Shown piece after piece: positions 8,417-16,835 of a stretch of DNA of 40,447 nt (position 1 is its first letter; every line of letters starts with the position of its first letter). Source of the DNA: an uncultured Bacteroidaceae bacterium. GTDB lineage: Bacteria; Bacteroidota; Bacteroidia; Bacteroidales; Bacteroidaceae. The DNA is taken from the NCBI GenBank assembly GCA_905235525.1, contig CAJOLW010000029.1, positions 1-40,447 of the forward strand, given 5' to 3'. The position numbers and the translations under genes were made by a program. The notes below the pieces were generated by a model. It searched no databases, was not told the origin of the DNA, and saw nothing but the letters and a program-made list of their open reading frames with translations.

Positions 8417-8908
8417 TCACAATATTTCTCGTGCTATCCACGCACAGGCTTCTGCATCGGCAAGGGCATGATGGTGGTTGTCCAAACAATAGCCACAGGC
8501 TTCAGCAACTGTATGGAGTTGATGGTTCTCCAAGCAAGGAAGCACTCGCCGTGAAACACAAAGTGTGTCATAAAATTCATAGTCTGGATAATCCATCTGA
8601 TAGACACGGAACACGGCTTTCAGGCAGCCTTCATCAAAAGGTTTGTTGTGGGCAACAAGGGGAAGCCCTTCAATCAGGGGTTCTATCTGTGCCCACACTT
8701 TAGGAAAGACTGGAGCATCATCGGTATCAGCACTGCAAAGACCATGCACCTGTGAGCACCAATAGTTGTAGTAGTTCGGCTCTGGTTGAATGAGTGAGTA
8801 GAACGAATCCACTATCTCGCCATCACGCACAATGACCACTCCCACTGAGCAAACGCTGCTACGCTCATTGTTTGCCGTCTCAAAGTCTATTGCTGCAAAA
8901 TCCTTCAT
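8417..8908 (-). CDS. DEDDh 3'-5' exonuclease (DnaQ-like)
   Basis: A 163-residue single-domain exonuclease that would remove 3' nucleotides from DNA or RNA using two metal ions. Exo I is FAAIDFETAN (Asp8 and Glu10 bind metal). Exo II contains PLVAHNKPFDEGCL, and Exo III is HHALADAEACAWIA with the catalytic His and last Asp of the DEDDh type. The length fits a free-standing proofreading-like domain rather than a polymerase subunit. It is a lone gene: the hairpin at 8287-8319 ends it, and no clear TAnnTTTG box precedes it. The substrate is unknown. Confidence 0.85.
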   Translation of the reverse strand: MKDFAAIDFETANNERSSVCSVGVVIVRDGEIVDSFYSLIQPEPNYYNYWCSQVHGLCSADTDDAPVFPKVWAQIEPLIEGLPLVAHNKPFDEGCLKAVFRVYQMDYPDYEFYDTLCVSRRVLPCLENHQLHTVAEACGYCLDNHHHALADAEACAWIAREIL

Positions 8909-8960
8909 TTATTCAAGTATTTATCTCCTATCATATTCTACTTCCAATAGCCGATAAAGG

Positions 8961-9017
8961 TGTGTCTTGCCCTGAAAAATGTCGATTTTTATTCAACGTT
9001 TTTCAGGGCAAGACACA
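8961..9017. terminator. Terminator of the OmpA-family gene
   Basis: A perfect 19-bp inverted repeat (8961-8979 with 8999-9017) with A and T runs at the loop side. The stem can extend by three more pairs including a G-U. It lies just past the end of the minus-strand OmpA-family gene. Confidence 0.75.
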
Positions 9018-9064
9018 ATTAAATAGATTGAGCGGATTTCTTTACCGCTATTCCTCATTCTTCC

Positions 9065-10255
9065 CTATTCTTTACGGTCAAACGTCGGGATTTCGTCACC
9101 AGGGTCTTCCATGATGAAGTTGACGGCTGGCACCCATTCACGCACGGTCTTATAGGACTGTAGAGCCTTGTTGTCAATAGAAGTACGAATACGTGTGGGA
9201 TCGACGTGGAAATTCAGCACAAGGGCTTGACGAACCGCTTCTGCACGTTTTTCAGCGAGAACACGGTGATATTCTTCATCCTCATCAGGAATGATGTCAG
9301 GATGACCTACTATATTGAGATTGACCAAAGGATGAGACTGAAGGAACTTTGCCACATGCTCTACACGTTTCGTGGTGGTGGCATTCAAGTAGTAAAAACC
9401 TGAATAGAAGGGAATCTCAGTGTACATGGATTCGCCATATCGCACCGTTTCTTGATAATCACGCATTTGATCCATCAACACAGGGTCAACAAATGGCTCT
9501 TTCGGAGGTTCACGAAAACGGCGCAACTGTTGTTTACCATTCTTGAAATGATAAACAAAATTGACCATCAAATCAAGGTAGAAATCAATGCTATTTCCAT
9601 CGGAGGCACCATTATACTCATTATCTGTAGCATTGGCTCGTAAATCTACAAGAATGTCCCACGGCTCATTCAGACGAATGCCCATCTGAAATCCTGCATG
9701 TCCCACAATGAAACGCCTGTTTTCCTTATTTACAGGATAGTAGGGCTTTTCAGCATTGGGCGTCACATTCCATTTCGCCAATTTTTCATCAAAACCAAAG
9801 GTCTGTATGGCACCTGCACCAAAAGCAAGCCCCCACGTGACAGGCCGGTCGGCATCATAACCAAAAAAGACGTTGGTGAGATTCACAATACCTGAAAGAG
9901 AAGCAGAAAGAAACCGAAACGAATAACGCCCATTGCCATAGACTTCCGGCATGGCGTTGACTGCTGCCTCGCTGCATCGAGACACCTGCGAGGTGATACT
10001 TCCGGAGAGTTGAACTCCGAAGGCTGGAGAGAAATTATGGCCCAAAACAGCGTCGATGGAAGGCATCTGGTGAAAGATGAAATCGGTAGCATCTGCATTC
10101 TCTGCCAGTGATTGGCTAAAACCACCTCCTACACCCATATACCAATCTCCATGCTTATGCTTTGGGGCATTGCTTGATTGAGCCGACACAACTAATGCAC
10201 ACATCACCAGCCCCATCGTCCAGACCACCTTAATCCATATGTTCGTTTCCTTCAT
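9065..10255 (-). CDS. OmpA-family outer membrane protein
   Basis: A 396-residue protein with a signal peptide (hydrophobic core VVWTMGLVMCALVV, cut after SAQ). The first two thirds alternate in the manner of a small beta barrel (GVGGGFSQSLAEN through DLMVNFVYHF). The last third resembles the OmpA peptidoglycan-binding domain: FLQSHPLVNLNIVGHPD, then LAEKRAEAVRQAL. In the family this domain anchors the outer membrane to the cell wall. The canonical D-x10-R pattern is only partly visible. It is a single gene with its own promoter at 10284-10291 and a strong terminator. Confidence 0.8.
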   Translation of the reverse strand: MKETNIWIKVVWTMGLVMCALVVSAQSSNAPKHKHGDWYMGVGGGFSQSLAENADATDFIFHQMPSIDAVLGHNFSPAFGVQLSGSITSQVSRCSEAAVNAMPEVYGNGRYSFRFLSASLSGIVNLTNVFFGYDADRPVTWGLAFGAGAIQTFGFDEKLAKWNVTPNAEKPYYPVNKENRRFIVGHAGFQMGIRLNEPWDILVDLRANATDNEYNGASDGNSIDFYLDLMVNFVYHFKNGKQQLRRFREPPKEPFVDPVLMDQMRDYQETVRYGESMYTEIPFYSGFYYLNATTTKRVEHVAKFLQSHPLVNLNIVGHPDIIPDEDEEYHRVLAEKRAEAVRQALVLNFHVDPTRIRTSIDNKALQSYKTVREWVPAVNFIMEDPGDEIPTFDRKE

Positions 10256-10283
10256 TTTTTCATCCGTATTAGTAATCTATTTG

Positions 10284-10291
10284 CAAAAGTA
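10284..10291 (-). promoter_or_regulatory. -7 box of the OmpA-family gene
   Basis: Minus-strand TACTTTTG, with TTTG sequences about 20-23 bases upstream (10311-10318). It lies about 30 bases ahead of the start at 10255. Confidence 0.6.
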
Positions 10292-10355
10292 ACATCAAAA
10301 ATCCAAATTTCAAACAAAAATCCACAATAAAATCAAAAATCTCAATAAAAATCCT

Positions 10356-10363
10356 TAACTTTG
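10356..10363 (+). promoter_or_regulatory. -7 box of tRNA-Arg
   Basis: TAACTTTG on the plus strand, 21 bases before the first base of the tRNA. Confidence 0.6.
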
Positions 10364-10384
10364 CCGCAGAAATGCAATATTAAT

Positions 10385-10458
10385 GGCTCGGTAGCTCAGT
10401 TGAATAGAGCGTCAGATTCCGGTTCTGCAGGTCATGGGTTTGAGTCCCATCCGAGTCA
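10385..10458 (+). tRNA. tRNA-Arg (anticodon CCG)
   Basis: A cloverleaf folds clearly. The acceptor GGCTCGG pairs with CCGAGTC (one G-U), the D stem is GCTC/GAGC, the T stem is ATGGG/CCCAT with a TTTGAGT loop, and the discriminator base is A. The anticodon loop TTCCGGT places CCG at positions 34-36, reading the arginine codon CGG. The outermost anticodon-stem pair is a T-C mismatch. CCA is not encoded. It has its own promoter and terminator. Confidence 0.93.
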
Positions 10459-10465
10459 CTTCGCT

Positions 10466-10496
10466 AAAGGGTCCCCAAAGTGACCCTTTTTCTTTT
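10466..10496 (+). terminator. Terminator of tRNA-Arg
   Basis: AAAGGGTC (10466-10473) pairs with GACCCTTT (10482-10489), followed by a T-rich run. It is a classic intrinsic terminator directly after the tRNA. Confidence 0.85.
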
Positions 10497-10606
10497 TAGC
10501 CACACTTTTTGAGACAAAGAAAGATTGTTAACTAATAAACTAATAAAACAATAAATTGTTAAAATTGGTCTATTTGTTAACAATCGTCATTTTTTGTTAA
10601 TAAGAA

Positions 10607-11173
10607 TCAGTTTGCGCTGAAGGTCTCGAACGTGCCATCATCGAAGAAAATGCGCACTTCCACAACCTTCCTGAGAGGTTTCTGCTGTTGTTTCAACGTT
10701 TCAGCAACAATCTCTTGAACACTCAAAGCATTTGAATTTGAGCGAGTTGACACAGAATCACGACGTGATGGGGCTATAGCGGAAGAGGAGGTGGACATGG
10801 AAGCCCCTCCAGCATTTGCAGCACCTGTTCGGACTGGAGATCCAGAGGAAAATGCGAATAGAGGTAATTGACCATCTTCTGCCGAAGTGGTTTCTTCTAC
10901 ATTATTATTAATGGGGGCTTTCTCATCCTCATCATTGTCAGGGGTAGAGGAGTCCGTTTTTTTATACATGGGTTCTTCTCCATAGAACAACCAGGCAGGG
11001 TTGATGTCAGGAAATGCCTGGGCGATGCTCCGAAGAATGTTGAGGGTCGGTTCTGTTCTTCCACTACGAATGTGGGAGAGGGTACCAGGTGCTATGCACA
11101 CCTCATTACAAAATTGGGTATTGTTGAGATGCTTTTCTTGGATGATCAACTCGATTTTTTCTTTGTCAGTCAT
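10607..11173 (-). CDS. XRE-like helix-turn-helix protein with Ser/Thr-rich linker
   Basis: A 188-residue protein. Residues 1-70 form a lambda-repressor-type helix-turn-helix (NTQFCNEVCIAPGTLSHIRS, then TEPTLNILRSIAQAFPDINP), ending in the WLFYGEEPMYK segment common in Bacteroidetes members. Residues 70-150 are low complexity, acidic and then serine- and alanine-rich. A short C-terminal part (VVEVRIFFDDGTFETF) looks like a beta hairpin. It probably binds DNA, with unknown targets. The gene-free region upstream carries repeated TTTGTAAA words, one of which overlaps its own promoter, so autoregulation is possible. Confidence 0.8.
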   Translation of the reverse strand: MTDKEKIELIIQEKHLNNTQFCNEVCIAPGTLSHIRSGRTEPTLNILRSIAQAFPDINPAWLFYGEEPMYKKTDSSTPDNDEDEKAPINNNVEETTSAEDGQLPLFAFSSGSPVRTGAANAGGASMSTSSSAIAPSRRDSVSTRSNSNALSVQEIVAETLKQQQKPLRKVVEVRIFFDDGTFETFSAN

Positions 11174-11211
11174 GTTTTGATGGGTTTTATAGGGTAATTT
11201 CTATTTTTTTA

Positions 11212-11242
11212 CAAAGGTAGGGACTATTTTCCAAATATCAAA
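11212..11242 (-). promoter_or_regulatory. Promoter of the XRE-like gene
   Basis: Minus-strand TTTG (11239-11242), 19 bases, then TACCTTTG (11212-11219). The box runs directly into TAAA, creating one TTTGTAAA word at the promoter. Confidence 0.65.
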
Positions 11243-11313
11243 ACTTTTTCATTTCTTTTTGTAATCATAAATTTTATGTTTTGATTTTGAAAGTTTGGGG
11301 TTGCAAAACACTC

Positions 11314-11722
11314 AAAGGGTTTTCTTTTGTAAAAGCCGTATTTTTGTAAAAACACATCTGTAAAACACACCTTTTCTTTCACTTGATGTATTCCATGCAA
11401 CTATTTGATTGAAATGCTGTTATTTTTTACCAAAACTTGCCAGAGGCGGGGAAAGGCATCAAAAACGAGGTGACAAAGAAGTGGAAAGGTGATTCATTTT
11501 TACCTTTTTAGTACAATAAAGCCATGTAAATAACTTTAACACAGACAATTAAAGGAAAATAAACTTGTGTGCATACATTGACTTTTATCTTTAGAAAACT
11601 TTTAGATTGCAAAATGTAAAAGAGTTGAAGGGTTTTATTTTGTAAATGATCCGTGCGACCGAATCTGTTTTGCCTTGTAAAAAATGTTCACAAAAGGGGT
11701 TCTTTCATTTTGTAAATCGTAG
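11314..11722 (+). repeat. Scattered TTTTGTAAA repeats in a gene-free AT-rich region
   Basis: The stretch 11220-11978 holds no convincing gene. TTTTGTAAA occurs at 11325, 11342, 11638 and 11708, with weaker copies near 11358, 11612 and 11674. Three copies sit in a longer degenerate repeat of the form AAGGG-TT-(5-8 bases)-TTTTGTAAA, near 11315, 11629 and 11694. The core is nearly palindromic. They could be operator sites or remnants of a degenerate repeat family. The rest of the region is plain AT-rich sequence. Confidence 0.5.
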
Positions 11723-11978
11723 TTCTTTATGCCTTAAAGAGTGTTAATGTAAAATTTTCGTGCTTCTGTTTCCAAGAAAAAAGGCTCAAATTTGCGAGAA
11801 TCGAACAGATGATTTTGACTTCATTTTCGAGTGAAAAAACGGGCTTTTTTAGCACCTTTTTAAGGGTTAAATTGCTGATATTCCGAAAAAATGGACGTGA
11901 TTTTTTTGTTCGGATTTTGAGCCGAAAGAGATTTTGTTTGAGTTTTTGAGGCTAAAAAATGAATGAATAATGAGGTCA

Positions 11979-12010
11979 AAAAATAAAAAAAGGGTGACTT
12001 TTGCCACCCT
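11979..12010 (-). terminator. Terminator of holA
   Basis: AGGGTG (11991-11996) pairs with CACCCT (12005-12010). On the minus strand the hairpin is followed by a T-rich run (11979-11990). It lies about 58 bases past the end of holA. Confidence 0.7.
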
Positions 12011-12067
12011 ATCAGACACTCTTAAAACCGTCTCAAAATTTTTTTAGAAGATTTTTTCAGACAAAAA

Positions 12068-13090
12068 TTAATGGAGGATATAAAAGAAAAGTTCGTGCAT
12101 GATGTCAGCATCCGTCAGGTTGCCACGATTGATACCCTTGAGACGAGCATCGGTCTCACGCAATTTGCCGATAATCCGCATCGTCTTCAGTGCTGTATAA
12201 TTGCGCATGGCAGTAGTATATTCGCGCAATTGCCAGTTCAGACGTAAATCAAGTTGTGCCATCATGCCTCTTTCTGTCTTGTCTGGCGAGTAATATGCCA
12301 ACATCACCTGAGCAAAGAAATTGAAGAGCATCGACACTGTTGCAACAGGCGAATTGGCTTTCGGATTTTGGTCGAAATGGAAAACGATTTTATTGACTTT
12401 CGTCATATCTTTGTTAGAAACAGCAGTTCGTAACTCTCGCAAATTGAATTCTTTAGAAATTCCAACATGCTGTTCGACGAGGTCAGGAGTGACACGAGTC
12501 TGTCCTGTTGGAAGAGCCAGAACCAGTTTGTCAAGTTCGCCCGCCATACGATTCAGATCGGCACCCACACTCTCTGCTATCATCAGACATGCACGTTCCT
12601 CGATGGAAATTTGCTTACGCCTCAAATAATCAGTAATGAATTGTGGCAGCATGCCCTCTTTCAATTTGGGGCTTTCGAACACAATTCCCACCTTCTCAAC
12701 GGCTTGTATCAACTTCTTTCTGCCATCGGTCTTACCACTTTTGTAACAAATCACCAAAATTGTGGTCTCCATCGGATTTTGTGCATAAATGGCAAGTTCA
12801 TCGATTTTTAACAAATTCTGCGCTTCTTTAACAATTACCACTTGATATTTTGCCATCATCGGGTAACGGCGTGCATAATTTATCACGTCGGCGACATTCG
12901 TTTCGCGTGTACAATAGATGACCGTTTGGTTGAAATCCTGCTCGTCTTTCGTCAACACATTGTCAACAATATACTCAGAGATACGGTCGATGTAGTAAGC
13001 CTCCTCTCCCATCAGGAGATAAATCGGCTTATACTCCTGCTGGCGAATCTGTGCCACAATATCGCGATGTGTAATATTTGCTTTTGCCAT
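12068..13090 (-). CDS. holA: DNA polymerase III subunit delta
   Basis: A 340-residue protein of the usual length for the clamp-loader delta subunit, which opens the beta sliding clamp during replication. The start THRDIVAQIRQQEYKPIYLLMGEE contains the typical YLLMGEE-YYID segment. A central stretch FITDYLRRKQISIEERACLMIAESVGADLNRMAGELDKL corresponds to the conserved lid region; only its ends are diagnostic (SVGADL, ELDKL). As usual for delta, no working P-loop is present. It is transcribed divergently from dinB with a TACCTTTG box at 13110. Confidence 0.92.
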   Translation of the reverse strand: MAKANITHRDIVAQIRQQEYKPIYLLMGEEAYYIDRISEYIVDNVLTKDEQDFNQTVIYCTRETNVADVINYARRYPMMAKYQVVIVKEAQNLLKIDELAIYAQNPMETTILVICYKSGKTDGRKKLIQAVEKVGIVFESPKLKEGMLPQFITDYLRRKQISIEERACLMIAESVGADLNRMAGELDKLVLALPTGQTRVTPDLVEQHVGISKEFNLRELRTAVSNKDMTKVNKIVFHFDQNPKANSPVATVSMLFNFFAQVMLAYYSPDKTERGMMAQLDLRLNWQLREYTTAMRNYTALKTMRIIGKLRETDARLKGINRGNLTDADIMHELFFYILH

Positions 13091-13109
13091 AACGGGACGT
13101 TCTTTTGTG

Positions 13110-13117
13110 CAAAGGTA
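13110..13117 (-). promoter_or_regulatory. -7 box of holA
   Basis: Minus-strand TACCTTTG, 20 bases ahead of the start at 13090. Confidence 0.6.
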
Positions 13118-13162
13118 ATAAATTATTAGGAATTAGGAACGAGGAATCAGGAATGAAATGCT

Positions 13163-13170
13163 TATCTTTG
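13163..13170 (+). promoter_or_regulatory. -7 box of dinB
   Basis: TATCTTTG on the plus strand, 34 bases before the ATG at 13204. It lies inside the longer open frame from 13105 and so supports 13204 as the start. Confidence 0.65.
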
Positions 13171-13203
13171 CAAATCTTTTCACAAAAACAGGCACGAACG
13201 ACG

Positions 13204-14316
13204 ATGGACACCACACGGAAAATCATACATATCGACATGGATCAATTCTATGCGGCGGTGGAGCAACGGGACAACCCTAAGTTGAAGGGATTGCCCGTGG
13301 CTGTGGGACATGATGCGGAACGTGGCGTGGTGGCGACGGCGAGTTATGAGGCACGGAAGTTTGGAGTGCATTCGGCACAGAGCATACAGGTGGCGAAACG
13401 GCTGTGCAAGGAGTTGGTGATTGTGCCGCCGAGGTTCAGCGTGTACAAGGAAGTGTCGCACCAGATTCGCGACATCATGTCTGACTACACCGACATGATT
13501 GAGCCGCTGTCACTGGACGAGGCATTTCTTGACGTGACGCACAACAAGAAGGACATGGAACTGGCTGTGGACGTAGCGAAGGAAATCAAAAGCCGCATCC
13601 TGAAAGAGACAGGATTGACCGCCTCAGCAGGAGTGTCGTACTGCAAATTTTTAGCAAAAGTAGGCTCCGACTATCGTAAACCCAACGGGCTCTGCACCAT
13701 CCATCCCGACCGTGCCCTCGACTTCATCGCCCGTCTGCGCATCGAGCAATTCTGGTTGGTCGGCAAAAAAACAGCGGAAAAGATGCACAAGATGGGCATC
13801 CACAACGGGGCACAACTGCGAGAATATTCCTTGCAAGGACTGACATCGGCTTTCGGCAAAGCGGGACAACTCTTCTATGACTTCGCCCGAGGTATCGACA
13901 ACCGTCCTGTGGTGACTGAATGGGTACGCAAGTCGGTGGGATGCGAACGCACCTACGAGCATGACCTCGTCACCCCATCGGCCATCACCATCGAACTTTA
14001 CCACATCCTTCAGGAACTACTGAAGCGGTTAGAACACACGCAGTTCCTAGGTGCCACCCTCACCTTGAAAGTGAAGTTTCACGACTTCACACAAATCACC
14101 CGTTCCATCACCTCCACAGAGACCCTGACGACAAAAGAGCAAATCCTTCCCCTCTCCAAGCAACTGATGCAGAAAGTCGATTTTGCCGACCGCCCTATCC
14201 GTCTGCTCGGACTCTCGGTAGGCAACCCTGCCAGCGACGAGACTGACGACGATGGGGCTCCCCACCGTCAAGAATGGGTGAACCTGTACCTACCATTTGA
14301 GGACGTGGAATGGTGA
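13204..14316 (+). CDS. dinB: DNA polymerase IV (Y-family translesion polymerase)
   Basis: A 370-residue Y-family polymerase that copies across damaged DNA without proofreading. The start IIHIDMDQFYAAVEQRDNP carries the first catalytic Asp and the steric-gate region. LSLDEAFLDVT supplies the second catalytic Asp-Glu pair. KPNGLCTI and the helix-hairpin-helix GKKTAEKMHKMGI follow, then the little-finger domain. The length equals typical DinB. The C-terminus ends in LYLPFEDVEW and I see no obvious clamp-binding motif. It is a single gene, divergent from holA, terminated by the hairpin at 14339. Confidence 0.93.
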   Translation: MDTTRKIIHIDMDQFYAAVEQRDNPKLKGLPVAVGHDAERGVVATASYEARKFGVHSAQSIQVAKRLCKELVIVPPRFSVYKEVSHQIRDIMSDYTDMIEPLSLDEAFLDVTHNKKDMELAVDVAKEIKSRILKETGLTASAGVSYCKFLAKVGSDYRKPNGLCTIHPDRALDFIARLRIEQFWLVGKKTAEKMHKMGIHNGAQLREYSLQGLTSAFGKAGQLFYDFARGIDNRPVVTEWVRKSVGCERTYEHDLVTPSAITIELYHILQELLKRLEHTQFLGATLTLKVKFHDFTQITRSITSTETLTTKEQILPLSKQLMQKVDFADRPIRLLGLSVGNPASDETDDDGAPHRQEWVNLYLPFEDVEW

Positions 14317-14338
14317 GCACACGAAACATTATCCAGCC

Positions 14339-14358
14339 CCATGTACACACATGGTTTT
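14339..14358 (+). terminator. Terminator of dinB
   Basis: CCATGT (14339-14344) pairs with ACATGG (14349-14354) around ACAC, followed by TTTT. It is a short but standard intrinsic terminator. The remaining 14359-14615 shows nothing I can support as a gene. Confidence 0.6.
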
Positions 14359-14615
14359 GAGCGGTTTGCAAAGTTCAAAAGACCCCCCCTGTGCATGCGA
14401 TTTTCTCCTAACAGTTGTAAATATTTACTCCTGAAGCACATGAAAGTGATTTCTCAGTCAACGGCGACGAACCGTTCAGCACAACCCGACATCCGTTCCA
14501 TCCGCATAATCGCAAGCGTTATTTTTCTCACACGGATTTACAGATATTCTTCACAAAAATCAAGCCACAAGCGAGAGGAGGGAACGGAGCCTATTCTATA
14601 GGACAAACATCCTCA

Positions 14616-15398
14616 TTAACTCCATTCAACCACTCTGATGCTCACCTCATACAGCAGATAGAGCGGTAAGGTAACGAGCACCAATGTCATGATGTCGGGC
14701 GGCGTGATGACGGCAGCCACGAACATGATAAGGATAAAAGCGTGCTTGCGGTATTGGGTGAGCATGCTGGAAGAGATAATGCCCAGTTTACCAAGGAAAA
14801 AGGCAACAACAGGCAGTTGAAACACCACCCCCATAATCAGGGTGAGCGAGATGAAGGTGGTGATGTAGGAGTCCAACGTGATAGTGCTGTGTACTTTATC
14901 CGCTACACTGTAAGTACCAAGGAATCGGAACGAGATAGGGAAAAGCACAAAGTAACTCATCAGCACACCTGCAATGAACAAGACATAGATGGTGAGCACT
15001 ACCTGCACCGAATACTTCCGCTCATTTTCATACAATGCAGGAGAGATGAAACGAAACAACTCATACAGGATGTAAGGCGAAGCGCCCAACAGTCCCAGAT
15101 AGAAAGCAGTGGTGATGTGAGTCATGAACTGGCTCGACAAGTCGGTGGCTATCAGATCTACGTGAAACTCCTCAAAGTGAAAGTCAATACCGATTGTCTG
15201 CATTGCTTGCTCCAAAAGGCGATAGGTGATAAAGTTCCAGTCACTGGGAGCCAGCAGCAATTGCCACGTCGTTTCTTTACAGCACAATATCACTATCGCG
15301 AGACTGCTTGTCACGATGATTATGCGTATAAGCATTTTGCGGAGCATTTCCAAGTGTCCGCCAAATGTTAACCACTCGTCATTCTGTGACTGCTTCAT
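14616..15398 (-). CDS. tatC: Twin-arginine translocase subunit TatC
   Basis: A 260-residue inner-membrane protein with six predicted helices. TatC recognises the twin-arginine signal of folded export substrates. The N-terminus holds the family segment HLEMLRKMLIR, corresponding to the conserved H-x-x-E-L-R-x-R region, and the later FRFISPALYENERKY and VFQLPVV-F are also typical. It is the last gene of the CXXX-repeat operon and overlaps tatA by 20 bases. This implies that Tat export is expressed together with the Cys-repeat lipoprotein, whose signal is twin-arginine. No TatB-like gene is seen. Confidence 0.92.
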   Translation of the reverse strand: MKQSQNDEWLTFGGHLEMLRKMLIRIIIVTSSLAIVILCCKETTWQLLLAPSDWNFITYRLLEQAMQTIGIDFHFEEFHVDLIATDLSSQFMTHITTAFYLGLLGASPYILYELFRFISPALYENERKYSVQVVLTIYVLFIAGVLMSYFVLFPISFRFLGTYSVADKVHSTITLDSYITTFISLTLIMGVVFQLPVVAFFLGKLGIISSSMLTQYRKHAFILIMFVAAVITPPDIMTLVLVTLPLYLLYEVSIRVVEWS

Positions 15399-15612
15399 TG
15401 ATTTCTTTCTTCACGTCTTTGATGGGATCTGAAATTTCTTTCTTCACGTCCTTAATCGGCTCTGACACATCTTTCACCCCTTCCTTAAAACTACGCACTC
15501 CCTGCCCCATTCCTTTCATCAGTTCAGGAAGTTTCTTACCGCCAAAAAGGAGTAAGGCTATGCCCGCGATGAGCATTAGTTCTGTTGTTCCTATAAACAA
15601 TGGTTGTATCAT
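15379..15612 (-). CDS. tatA: Twin-arginine translocase subunit TatA/E
   Basis: A 77-residue protein with one N-terminal membrane helix (ELMLIAGIALLLFGGKKLPEL). The FGGKKLPEL hinge is diagnostic for TatA, which oligomerises to form the export path. An amphipathic helix (KGMGQGVRSFKEGVKD) follows. The C-terminal tail contains two near-identical units, SEPIKDVKKEI and SDPIKDVKKEI, from a short DNA duplication. It overlaps the preceding peptide-modification gene by 4 bases and tatC by 20, so the genes are translationally coupled. Confidence 0.92.
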   Translation of the reverse strand: MIQPLFIGTTELMLIAGIALLLFGGKKLPELMKGMGQGVRSFKEGVKDVSEPIKDVKKEISDPIKDVKKEINEAVTE

Positions 15613-15893
15613 ACTTCGTTTACGACTAATGTTATTTCCAATGTCTGGAAGTTAATTTCCCAATTACCTTTCGGATGGCTTTCCCAACCGTATTTCTTGG
15701 CTTTTTCATCCCACCAAGCCTGAAACTTTGTACCTGTTTCGCCCATGTCCTTGACGAGTTTCTCATACAGTTCAGTATTGTCGGCTGTAACGATTTTTGC
15801 CAACTCCGCCAATCCATTCTTACGTTCAAAGAGTGCTTGTATTTCAGCACATTCTTCAGGGGTTACTCGCCCCACATTTTTTTTCATCTCCAT
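15609..15893 (-). CDS. CXXX-repeat peptide modification system protein (small partner)
   Basis: A 94-residue soluble protein with no cysteines, signal peptide or membrane helix. Position and size match the short third component found with CXXX-repeat radical SAM systems in Bacteroidetes. The residues FQAWWDEKAKKYGWESHPKGNWEINFQT near the end give a tryptophan-rich C-terminal half; the distinctive pieces are AWWDEKAKKYGW and GNWEINF. Its biochemical role is unknown. It may bind the precursor or support the maturase. It overlaps the maturase stop by 10 bases and tatA by 4. Confidence 0.7.
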   Translation of the reverse strand: MEMKKNVGRVTPEECAEIQALFERKNGLAELAKIVTADNTELYEKLVKDMGETGTKFQAWWDEKAKKYGWESHPKGNWEINFQTLEITLVVNEV

Positions 15894-16831
15894 TGATTGT
15901 AATTATTAAAAGGATCCAAATAATCAATTTTCCTGATGTCAAGGCTATTAGCCAATTTCATGCCATTCCTTTTCAACTGCGACTGCAATTCACGAGAAGC
16001 ATTCCGCTCCAGATGAGCCATCACACATTGCTGATGCGATGGCGTGTTGACTTCCAAAGTGGTTTTCTGATTCATCCACACACAACGTCTGCATTGATAG
16101 GCATCACAATGGCGGCAAATGGGGGCATGGTCAAGCCTGAGCAGTTGCTGATTTTTGATATTCAAGCCTACATCTAAACCACCCACATCATCCATCGGTT
16201 TCTCATAATAAAATGCCGGGCATAGATAAAACTTTCCATTGGGAGCCAGCGTGACGGTCGAGTCACCTGCGCCACAATTGTTCATCTGCGACAATAACAG
16301 CCTATCGGTCAGAAGATTCAACTGCACGTTCCTTTCTTGTCCATATAAATCCACAAGACACTCTTTCAATTCTTCCAACAATGCTTTGTAATCATCAATA
16401 TCCCCATCTTTGAACTCCTCCACATCCGTCATGACGATGTTCAAACGATTTACCTTTTTCAGCAACGCATGAACAGAAGACATTGCGCCTCGCAACTTTT
16501 CCCTTGTCGTGCGAATAATATAGGAAACACCGCTTTTCACTTCCACATCTTCACCATTCCATTCAGTTAGCACCACCACATCGGCATCCTCATCTTGACC
16601 TTGCGGTTTTATCTTCGTATGGTCTATCGATTCTATCACCTCATTGTATTCCTGCGGTAACTCATCATCCGGATAGACAAACTGAATGTTCAGGTTCTCT
16701 TTCATCCCCCACACTATGCCACGTTTCAACACATCAAGGTCTATCAAGCGACGGACTTTCGAAGGATTCTCATAGTGACAATACGAAACGCTCATATCGT
16801 CAAGCAATATAATCAGGTACTGCAACATCAT
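15884..16831 (-). CDS. CXXX-repeat peptide maturase (SPASM-like partner protein)
   Basis: A 315-residue protein lying 4 bases after the radical SAM gene. The N-terminal half lacks a CxxxCxxC radical SAM cluster. The C-terminal third is cysteine-rich in the style of a SPASM domain: NNCGAGDSTVTLAPNGKFYLCPAF (key residues NNCGAG and YLCPAF), then ICRHCDAYQCRRC and HQQCVMAHL. It could bind auxiliary iron-sulfur clusters and hold the substrate. The family name follows the known two-protein pairing in CXXX-repeat systems (Haft-type genome predictions). The chemistry is unproven. Confidence 0.75.
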   Translation of the reverse strand: MMLQYLIILLDDMSVSYCHYENPSKVRRLIDLDVLKRGIVWGMKENLNIQFVYPDDELPQEYNEVIESIDHTKIKPQGQDEDADVVVLTEWNGEDVEVKSGVSYIIRTTREKLRGAMSSVHALLKKVNRLNIVMTDVEEFKDGDIDDYKALLEELKECLVDLYGQERNVQLNLLTDRLLLSQMNNCGAGDSTVTLAPNGKFYLCPAFYYEKPMDDVGGLDVGLNIKNQQLLRLDHAPICRHCDAYQCRRCVWMNQKTTLEVNTPSHQQCVMAHLERNASRELQSQLKRNGMKLANSLDIRKIDYLDPFNNYNQWR

Positions 16832-16835
16832 CGTA

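Noticed and set aside
14048-14053. Another CCTAGG inside dinB as a third leader element
   Set aside because: There is no complementary partner or terminator nearby; it is a chance hexamer in coding sequence.
14341-14601. Plus-strand open frame of 86 codons between dinB and tatC
   Set aside because: It begins inside the dinB terminator hairpin and has no recognisable composition or promoter.
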